Shown: one piece after another, positions 23,787-29,515 of the stretch
How positions within the stretch are numbered: the first letter of the stretch is position 1
Layout of the letters: the number at the start of each line of letters is the position of its first letter
From: DATCJY01 sp036562565
GTDB taxonomy: Bacteria > Bacteroidota > Bacteroidia > Flavobacteriales_D > Sanyastnellaceae
Assembly: GCA_036562565.1 (NCBI GenBank)
Contig: DATCJY010000026.1
Location: 1 to 38,129, forward strand
DNA: 38,129 bases
Direction: 5' to 3'
The notes under the pieces: generated by a model
What the model was told of the DNA's origin: nothing
Database searches by the model: none
Seen by the model: the letters and a program-made list of their open reading frames with translations, nothing else
Position numbers and translations under genes: made by a program

Positions 23787-24371
23787 CTATTGATAAAGTT
23801 TGTGCTCTTGGATGTAACCAATAACTGCGTCAGGCAACAAGTAACGCGCGCTCTGTTTGGCAGCAATTTGTTTTCTGATTTGTGTTGCTGAGATTTCGAT
23901 TTGCGGGGCTGCGATGATTTGCACTTGGTACTTGCTCCAATCAATGGGTGATTCGGCCATCGTCACATTATGACGAGGAAACATGCGCACAGGGAAGTTC
24001 TGCAATATCCATTCATACTCCTTCCACAGGTGAAACGATGGCATATTGTCTTGGCCCATGATAAGTGTGAAAGAATACTTTGGAAATGTATCTCTAAGCG
24101 CTTGGAGAGTCTTATAGGTGAAGGAAGGTTTGTCCATTGCAAACTCAATGTCGCTCGCATGCAGATACGGACTGCCTTTTATTGCCAGCTGCACCATCTT
24201 GAGGCGATGCGCTTCAGGGGCAAGGTCAGAAGTTGCTTTGAGTGGATTTTGAGGGCTGATGATGAACCAAACTTCATCGAGATCGGTTTGTGTGGCAAAG
24301 TATTCGGCAATGATCAAATGCCCGATGTGCACGGGATTGAACGAACCGAAATACAAGCCTACCTTTTTCAC
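23787..24371 (-). CDS. nadD: nicotinate-nucleotide adenylyltransferase
   Basis: A 194-residue nucleotidyltransferase that makes deamido-NAD from nicotinate mononucleotide and ATP. The nucleotide-binding GSFNPVHIGH lies at residues 9-18, with WFIISPQNPLK, the GQDN element and the C-terminal ISATQIRKQI (ISxTxxR motif). The start codon is GTG at 24371, required by the canonical N-terminus (M)KKVGLYFGSFNP. The GTG overlaps the gmk TGA stop in GTGA, so translation is coupled. The product feeds the same NAD pathway that 3-hydroxyanthranilate dioxygenase can supply, though the genes are distant. Confidence 0.94.
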   Translation of the reverse strand: MKKVGLYFGSFNPVHIGHLIIAEYFATQTDLDEVWFIISPQNPLKATSDLAPEAHRLKMVQLAIKGSPYLHASDIEFAMDKPSFTYKTLQALRDTFPKYSFTLIMGQDNMPSFHLWKEYEWILQNFPVRMFPRHNVTMAESPIDWSKYQVQIIAAPQIEISATQIRKQIAAKQSARYLLPDAVIGYIQEHKLYQ

Positions 24372-24940
24372 GATTGCAAGAATTGTTGGACGTAAAGTTT
24401 CGCGTTTTCCAGAGCGTGCTGAAGGGTGTCATTCACAAGCACTTTATCAAACTTGGATTCAAAGCTCAATTCATGTTGAGCTTTGGAGATGCGCATTTCG
24501 ATTTTTTCAGGAGTTTCGGTACTGCGGTTGCGCAAGCGTTGTTCGAGAGCCTCAATACTCGGAGGTTTCACAAATATGGCAATGGCCTGTTCACCGAAGA
24601 ATTTTTTGAGGTTCAAGCCACCCACCACGTCCACATCAAAGATGACGTGCTTGCCCTGTTTCCAAATGTTTTCAATCTCAGAGCGCAAGGTGCCATAGAA
24701 TTGGTTTTTATAAACCTCTTCCCATTCGATGAATTCGTTTTGCTCAATCTTCTGCTTAAAGGTCGCTACATCGATGAAGTGATAGTCTTTGCCATCTACT
24801 TCGTAATCGCGTTTCGCGCGCGTAGTAGCCGAGATGGAGAACGAGAGGTTCAGCTCTTGCATTTGCAACAGGTGTCGCACAATGGTGGTTTTACCTGCTC
24901 CGCTCGGTGCTGAAAATATGATGGCTTTTCCCTTGGTCAT
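24368..24940 (-). CDS. gmk: guanylate kinase
   Basis: A 190-residue kinase that phosphorylates GMP to GDP. The P-loop SAPSGAGKTT is at about residues 9-18. SATTRAKRDYEVDGKDYHFI (GMP-binding region) and the DVDVVGG segment follow, then the lid with LRNRSTETPEKIEMRI. ATG 24940 (MTKGKAII) is chosen over the in-frame GTG at 24949. It lies between yicC and nadD in a gene order (yicC-gmk-nadD) that is common in Bacteroidota, and overlaps nadD by 4 bp. Confidence 0.95.
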   Translation of the reverse strand: MTKGKAIIFSAPSGAGKTTIVRHLLQMQELNLSFSISATTRAKRDYEVDGKDYHFIDVATFKQKIEQNEFIEWEEVYKNQFYGTLRSEIENIWKQGKHVIFDVDVVGGLNLKKFFGEQAIAIFVKPPSIEALEQRLRNRSTETPEKIEMRISKAQHELSFESKFDKVLVNDTLQHALENAKLYVQQFLQS

Positions 24941-25014
24941 AATAATCACTTATCCGAATAACTGTTGTGGCTTCCACACGCTTGGCCGCTTACGTTTTAC
25001 TTCTCCTGCTTTCC

Positions 25015-25884
25015 TTATAAGACGTTATTGATTTGTTCTTTGATTTTCTCCAATTCGTCTTTCATCTTCACTACCAATTTCTGCATGTCAGCATCATTGG
25101 CCTTGCTACCGATGGTATTGATTTCTCTGCCTATTTCTTGCGAGATAAATCCGAGTTTTTTTCCGGAAGCTTCACCATTCAATTCATCCATGAAGTGCTC
25201 GCAATTGGTGAGCAAACGCTGATACTCCTCAGAGATATCCAGGCGCTCCAAATAGTAGATGAGCTCTTGTTCAAAGCGGTTGTTATCTACTTTATCGGCA
25301 GGAATCAATTCTTCAATGCTACTGCGCAATTTTTCGCGCACCCTCTTATTGCGCTCTTCAATCGGTTTTTCCAGTGCATCACGGTAGTCCAAAATCATGC
25401 GAATGTGCATGGCAAAATTATCCTTGAGTTTGGCTCCTTCAATCTTGCGATAGCTGTCGAACCGGTTATAAGCTTCTTTGATAATGGCAAAGAGACCATT
25501 GTATTCCTCTTCATCGAGCTCTTGATTCTCGGGGCGCAACACATCCGGAATGCGCACAATGGCATTGAGGAAATCGGCATTGGTCATGCCCACATTGTCG
25601 GCCACTTCTTTGAGATCATTGTAGTAAGCCTCCATCAGTGGTTTATTGAAAGCCAAGCGTTTTTCCGGTTCAAGGCTTTCATAATACACCAATAAATCGG
25701 CTTTGCCGCGCTGGACATTGTCGCTCAGCCATGAGCGCAACTCCAGTTCTTTTTCACGGTATGCACCGGGAATGCGCATGTTGAGGTCGAGCGTCTTGCT
25801 GTTGAGCGAGCGCATCTCTACCGTGAACTTCTTGTTTCCTACTGTTCCTTCGGCCTTGCCGAAGCCTGTCATTGAGCGCAGCAT
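25015..25884 (-). CDS. yicC: YicC-family protein (putative endoribonuclease)
   Basis: A 289-residue YicC/YloC-family protein starting with the hallmark MLRSMTGFGKAEG. The N-terminal YicC-N domain (about residues 1-155) includes VEMRSLNSKTLDLNMRIP. The C-terminal DUF1732 domain (about 205-289) contains GKKLGFISQEIGREINTIGSKAND. E. coli YicC is reported to act on small RNA stability. The start is set at Met 25884 because the family N-terminus begins there; the longer frame adds a non-conserved leader. It is 74 bp upstream of gmk. Confidence 0.94.
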   Translation of the reverse strand: MLRSMTGFGKAEGTVGNKKFTVEMRSLNSKTLDLNMRIPGAYREKELELRSWLSDNVQRGKADLLVYYESLEPEKRLAFNKPLMEAYYNDLKEVADNVGMTNADFLNAIVRIPDVLRPENQELDEEEYNGLFAIIKEAYNRFDSYRKIEGAKLKDNFAMHIRMILDYRDALEKPIEERNKRVREKLRSSIEELIPADKVDNNRFEQELIYYLERLDISEEYQRLLTNCEHFMDELNGEASGKKLGFISQEIGREINTIGSKANDADMQKLVVKMKDELEKIKEQINNVL

Positions 25885-25902
25885 TGTTTTTCTATCTGTT
25901 TG

Positions 25903-25925
25903 AATCAAAGAGGGGCTCTTTGATT
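25903..25925. repeat. 10-bp perfect inverted repeat between the carboxylase gene and yicC
   Basis: AATCAAAGAG-GGG-CTCTTTGATT (plus strand), with a further CTCTTTGAG copy of the right arm just after it (25926-25934). It lies 18 bp upstream of the yicC start. No U-run follows on the minus strand, so an operator or RNA stem-loop is as likely as a terminator. Confidence 0.55.
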
Positions 25926-25973
25926 CTCTTTGAGTTATTAAGCTTTTCTCTTATGAAGTAAAATCATTAAGCC

Positions 25974-27515
25974 CTAAAGAGGCATGTTAGCGTGCTTCTT
26001 CCTAGGCATGCTGTCCACTTTGTTCTCGAGCATTGCAAAAGCGCGAATCAATTTTTCACGAGTTTGTGAAGGTTTGATTACTTCATCCACATAACCGCGG
26101 CTTGCAGCATTGTATGGGTTGGCAAACAACTCTGCATATTCGGCTTCTTTCTCTTTCCACTTTGCTTCTTTGTCGGCAGCTTCGCTGATTTCTTTTTTGA
26201 AGATAATCTCAGCAGCACCTTTAGCGCCCATTACCGCAATCTCAGCAGTAGGCCATGCATAGTTCATATCTGCACCGATGTGTTTGGAGTTCATTACATC
26301 GTATGCACCACCGTATGCTTTGCGAGTAATCACGGTAACGCGAGGCACGGTAGCTTCGCTGAATGCATAAAGCAATTTAGCACCGTTGGAGATAATACCG
26401 TTCCACTCTTGATCGGTACCCGGCATGAAGCCCGGAACATCTTCAAACACCAACAAAGGAATATTGAACGCATCGCAGAAGCGCACAAAACGCGCGGCTT
26501 TGTTGGATGATTTGATATCGAGCGCACCAGCCAAGTAAGCCGGTTGGTTGGCTACGATACCGATGCTTCTGCCCGCAAGACGCGCGAAACCAATCAAAAT
26601 ATTTTCTGCATAATCCTTTTGAATCTCAAACCATGAATTGTCATCGATGACCTCTTTGATGACATCTCGCATATCGTATGGTTGGTTCGGGTTGGATGGA
26701 ACGATATTGTTCAATGCAGGACGTTCTTCATTGCCCGGGGTGTAATCAAGACGAGGAGTGATTTCCTCACAGTTTTGAGGGATATAGCTCAACAACTCGC
26801 GAATGCTCTTGATACAAGCAATATCGTTCTCGGCAGTGAGGTGTGTCACACCGCTCTTGGTAGAGTGAGTGGATGCCCCACCGAGTTCTTCGCTGGTCAC
26901 CTCTTCGTGCGTAACGGTTTTCACCACATTGGGACCGGTAACGAACATGTAGCTGGTGTTCTCCACCATGACGATAAAGTCCGTAAGTGCCGGACTATAC
27001 ACGGCACCACCGGCACACGGGCCCATGATGGCGCTGATTTGTGGCACCACACCACTTGCTTTCACGTTGCGATAGAAGATATCGGCATAACCACCAAGGG
27101 AAACAACACCTTCCTGTATACGAGCACCACCGCTGTCATTGAGGCCAATCACCGGGGCACCGTTTTTCATGGCCAAATCCATCACACGACAAATCTTTTC
27201 AGCGTGGGCTTCTGCAAGTGAGCCACCGAGAACAGTGAAGTCCTGCGAGAACACATATACCAATCGACCGTTGATGGTACCATAACCGGTTACCACACCA
27301 TCACCGAGATAAACCTCTTTGTCCAGTCCGAAGTTGGTACTGCGGTGAGTAACCAGCGCGCCCAATTCTTCAAAGGAGTTTTCATCCAGAAGGAAATGAA
27401 TGCGTTCACGTGCAGTGAGTTTACCTTTTTTATGTTGGGATTCGATTCGCTTTTCGCCACCACCCAATTTGGCCTGAGCCAATTTCTGTTCGAGTACTTG
27501 AATTTTGTCTTGCAT
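25974..27515 (-). CDS. pccB: acyl-CoA carboxylase beta subunit (probable propionyl-CoA carboxylase)
   Basis: A 513-residue carboxyltransferase subunit, the usual PccB length. It transfers carboxyl from biotin to propionyl-CoA, giving methylmalonyl-CoA. The N-terminal half (about residues 30-260) has KGKLTARERI and GLNDSGGARIQEGV with the GGA oxyanion motif. The C-terminal half has EDVPGFMPGTDQE and the Gly-Gly-Ala of YGGAYDVMNSKHIGAD. The end PRKKHANMPL is the classical PccB terminus. ATG 27515 (MQDKIQVLEQKL) follows an exact promoter by 41 nt. The biotin carboxylase/biotin carrier partner is not adjacent. Acetyl-CoA carboxylase or methylmalonyl-CoA decarboxylase are less likely. Confidence 0.93.
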   Translation of the reverse strand: MQDKIQVLEQKLAQAKLGGGEKRIESQHKKGKLTARERIHFLLDENSFEELGALVTHRSTNFGLDKEVYLGDGVVTGYGTINGRLVYVFSQDFTVLGGSLAEAHAEKICRVMDLAMKNGAPVIGLNDSGGARIQEGVVSLGGYADIFYRNVKASGVVPQISAIMGPCAGGAVYSPALTDFIVMVENTSYMFVTGPNVVKTVTHEEVTSEELGGASTHSTKSGVTHLTAENDIACIKSIRELLSYIPQNCEEITPRLDYTPGNEERPALNNIVPSNPNQPYDMRDVIKEVIDDNSWFEIQKDYAENILIGFARLAGRSIGIVANQPAYLAGALDIKSSNKAARFVRFCDAFNIPLLVFEDVPGFMPGTDQEWNGIISNGAKLLYAFSEATVPRVTVITRKAYGGAYDVMNSKHIGADMNYAWPTAEIAVMGAKGAAEIIFKKEISEAADKEAKWKEKEAEYAELFANPYNAASRGYVDEVIKPSQTREKLIRAFAMLENKVDSMPRKKHANMPL

Positions 27516-27556
27516 GGATCTGCTATTGATTCCTCTCCCTTTTTTCGGAAGGAGCG

Positions 27557-27564
27557 CAAATGTA
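27557..27564 (-). promoter_or_regulatory. -7 promoter element for the carboxylase gene
   Basis: TACATTTG on the minus strand, an exact consensus match, 41 nt before ATG 27515. Confidence 0.58.
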
Positions 27565-27770
27565 GGGTGTGGAGGAGAATGTTGGCGCAGATACCCAACT
27601 TCCATTTACACACCCGCATCCTTGCGTTTTTGATAAGGAATCTCCTCCCCAGCTTCCTTTTAAATAGAAGGAGGTGGCAAGAGAAACAAAATCAGACTAA
27701 ACAAAAGGAACGCGCGCACGCGAGAAACCCATTTTGGCGAATAAAAAAATTTGGGGTGCAGCACTTAATA

Positions 27771-27932
27771 ACAGCGTTTCAACAAAGAAGAGCACAAACT
27801 TGTTGATGACGGAATAAACAGACTGATGTTCACACGGCAAGCCATCGCAAACCGTGCCAAAAAAATCGGTCATATTGTCGACTGCGGTACCGTGAAAAGG
27901 GTAGTAAAATCAGTCAAAGGCGCTAATTCTTA
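27771..27932 (+). other. short open frame of doubtful coding status
   Basis: An uninterrupted plus frame of about 53 codons ending in TAG at 27930-27932, with an internal ATG at about 27827 giving about 36 residues (MFTRQAIANRAKKIG...). It is lysine- and arginine-rich. There is no promoter or family recognition. It could be a gene remnant or chance. Confidence 0.22.
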
Positions 27933-27959
27933 GCGTTTCGGAAGAGGCTCAATTTGTCA

Positions 27960-27968
27960 TGTGGATAA
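27960..27968 (-). promoter_or_regulatory. perfect DnaA-box match upstream of nrdB
   Basis: TGTGGATAA on the plus strand is TTATCCACA on the minus strand, the full bacterial DnaA-box consensus, 271 bp before nrdB. E. coli nrdAB is known to be controlled by DnaA boxes, which makes the position suggestive. Confidence 0.45.
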
Positions 27969-28037
27969 CTCCGCGAGGTTGTCAATTCTTTAACATCAGA
28001 TAAGTTCATTTTTCTATGAAATTTGACAGCATCAATC

Positions 28038-28130
28038 GGTGAAATCACCCCTTGTTCTAAGTGGCTGAGTCAGCGATTGAAGGATACGAAATCACCATTT
28101 GAAACATTCAATTTCACTTGCTGAGTCAGC
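28038..28130. repeat. tandem pair of GAAATCACC / GCTGAGTCAGC modules upstream of nrdB
   Basis: GAAATCACC occurs at 28041-28049 and 28088-28096. The near-palindrome GCTGAGTCAGC occurs at 28064-28074 and 28120-28130. The first GAAATCACC is itself part of an inverted repeat, GGTGA-AA-TCACC (28038-28049). The order is the same in both modules, with starts 47 and 56 bp apart. They look like paired operator sites for the nrd genes; they do not fit the NrdR box pattern I know. Confidence 0.55.
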
Positions 28131-28238
28131 ATCCGACCCCTATACAATTTTTATATTAAATCCTCCGGCCAAAAACCGGAACATTAATTTACCTAAAAGC
28201 GGTCTTGTGAAAGCAGGGCCACATAAAAGACAAGAGCT

Positions 28239-29216
28239 ATGGCAGAATTAGAAGAACCAATCCTCAAAGAGAACCCTGATCGTTTTGTCCTTTTCCCCAT
28301 TCAGCACCACGACATCTGGCACTTTTACAAAAAGAGTGAGGCCAATTTCTGGACAGCAGAGGAAATTGATTTGGAAGCAGATCTCGTGGACTGGAATAAC
28401 AAACTCAATGATGATGAGCGCCACTTCATCAAGCACGTGTTGGCGTTCTTTGCTGCCAGTGACGGTATTGTAAATGAAAACTTGGCTGAGAACTTCGTGC
28501 GCGAGGTACAGTACACGGAGGCCAAATTCTTCTATGGCTTCCAGATTATGATGGAAAACATCCACAGCGAGACCTACTCGTTGTTGATTGATATGTATAT
28601 CAAAGATACGGCTGAGAAGAATTACCTTTTTAAAGCCATCGACACGTTGGCTTGCGTGAAGAAAAAAGCCGATTGGGCATTGCGCTGGATCAAGAACGGA
28701 ACCTTTGCCGAGCGCCTTGTGGCATTTGCAGCGGTAGAAGGTATCTTCTTCAGCGGTTCATTCTGCAGCATCTTCTGGCTCAAGAAGCGCGGGTTGATGC
28801 CTGGCTTGAGCTTTTCCAACGAGCTCATTAGCCGTGACGAAGGACTGCACTGTGACTTTGCCTGCTTGCTTTACACCAAGCACATCGTCAACAAGCTTCC
28901 GAAAGAGCGCGTACAGGAAATCATCGTAAACGCAGTAGAAATCGAAAAAGAATTCATCATCGATGCGCTACCGGTGAAACTCATTGGTATGAACAGCGAT
29001 TTGATGAGCCAATACATTGAGTTCGTTGCTGACCGCTTGCTAGTGGAGTTGGGTAATGACAAAGTATTCAATGTTTCTAACCCATTTGATTTCATGGAGA
29101 TGATTTCGCTTCAGGGTAAAACCAACTTCTTTGAAAAACGTGTGGGCGAATACCAAAAAGCCGGTGTAATGGCCGACAAGAACAAACAGACTTTCTCATT
29201 GGACGAAGACTTTTAA
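28239..29216 (+). CDS. nrdB: class I ribonucleoside-diphosphate reductase, beta (radical) subunit
   Basis: A 325-residue ferritin-like R2 protein that houses the di-iron/tyrosyl radical cofactor for making deoxyribonucleotides. Metal ligands are Asp75 (AASDGI), Glu106 and His109 (ENIHSETY), Glu167 (VEGIFFSGSF) and Glu201/His204 (RDEGLH). The radical tyrosine is Tyr113, spaced from the Glu and His as in mouse R2 and E. coli NrdB. The sequence style (FFYGFQIMMENIHSETY) is of the eukaryote-like R2 type. All ligands are present, so it is a normal tyrosyl-radical enzyme. It precedes nrdA by 299 bp, an order opposite to E. coli nrdAB. Confidence 0.96.
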   Translation: MAELEEPILKENPDRFVLFPIQHHDIWHFYKKSEANFWTAEEIDLEADLVDWNNKLNDDERHFIKHVLAFFAASDGIVNENLAENFVREVQYTEAKFFYGFQIMMENIHSETYSLLIDMYIKDTAEKNYLFKAIDTLACVKKKADWALRWIKNGTFAERLVAFAAVEGIFFSGSFCSIFWLKKRGLMPGLSFSNELISRDEGLHCDFACLLYTKHIVNKLPKERVQEIIVNAVEIEKEFIIDALPVKLIGMNSDLMSQYIEFVADRLLVELGNDKVFNVSNPFDFMEMISLQGKTNFFEKRVGEYQKAGVMADKNKQTFSLDEDF

Positions 29217-29244
29217 GCTCTTCATCCACGGAATGGGTTTCGTC

Positions 29245-29253
29245 TGTGGATAA
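29245..29253 (-). promoter_or_regulatory. second perfect DnaA-box match, between nrdB and nrdA
   Basis: TGTGGATAA on the plus strand, the same 9-mer in the same orientation as at 27960-27968. It lies 29 bp after the nrdB stop. Confidence 0.42.
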
Positions 29254-29382
29254 TTGCCCTCCATTTTTTCAAAACATTTCCACCCGATGTTATGAAAAAG
29301 CTTGCATGAATAATTTTATTGCATGAGCAATTGATTATCGCTTGCATTAACCGAAATTGCTACTAATCAATTGAAACACAAG

Positions 29383-29405
29383 AAAAGCGATGACCCATCG
29401 TTTTT
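29383..29405 (+). terminator. terminator-like hairpin between nrdB and nrdA
   Basis: AAAAGCGATG-ACC-CATCGTTTTT: a 10-bp stem including a G-U pair, a 3-nt loop, and a U-run in the descending arm. It could end the nrdB transcript or attenuate read-through into nrdA. Confidence 0.6.
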
Positions 29406-29419
29406 CTAACAATTAACCT

Positions 29420-29493
29420 CCACCGGGGTAAACGGTGGCTCTCAGATAGAGAAGGGAAACTATCTGTGTGCAGTTGTTATTTCCCATTACAAC
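29420..29493 (+). promoter_or_regulatory. structured leader of nrdA with possible pseudoknot
   Basis: Three hairpins lie within 75 nt, ending 22 nt before ATG 29516. They are CCACCG/CGGTGG (29420-29425, 29433-29438), AGATAG/CTATCT (29444-29449, 29460-29465) and GTTGT/ACAAC (29473-29477, 29489-29493). The loop of the second contains GGGAAA (29454-29459), which is fully complementary to TTTCCC (29480-29485) in the loop of the third, so a loop-loop contact or alternative fold is possible. No known riboswitch class is recognised. Confidence 0.42.
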
Positions 29494-29515
29494 ATTATTC
29501 AAAACCCGAAATAAT

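Larger units (their letters stand above)
27565..28238. other. long intergenic region upstream of nrdB
   Basis: No recognisable gene. From left to right it holds: CT-rich/GA-rich imperfect inverted repeats around 27647-27675; a short plus-strand frame of unknown status (27771-27932); a perfect DnaA-box match (27960-27968); a -7-like GAAATTTG at 28018-28025; two repeated palindromic modules (28038-28130); a small hairpin TCCGG-CCAAAAA-CCGGA near 28164-28180; and TCTTGT/ACAAGA arms (28203-28208 and 28230-28235) ending 3 nt before the nrdB start. Confidence 0.6.

Noticed and set aside
27606..27806. Tail of a 153-residue plus frame overlapping the carboxylase start
   Set aside because: Most of it is antisense to pccB, and the remainder has no recognisable features.
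28064..28130. CRISPR-like spacing of GCTGAGTCAGC repeats
   Set aside because: There are only two copies of an 11-bp unit with 45 bp between them and no cas genes. It is better read as paired operator sites.
27960..29253. Chromosomal origin of replication suggested by the DnaA boxes
   Set aside because: Only two boxes 1.3 kb apart, no dnaA, dnaN or clustered AT-rich repeats; control of the nrd genes is the simpler reading.
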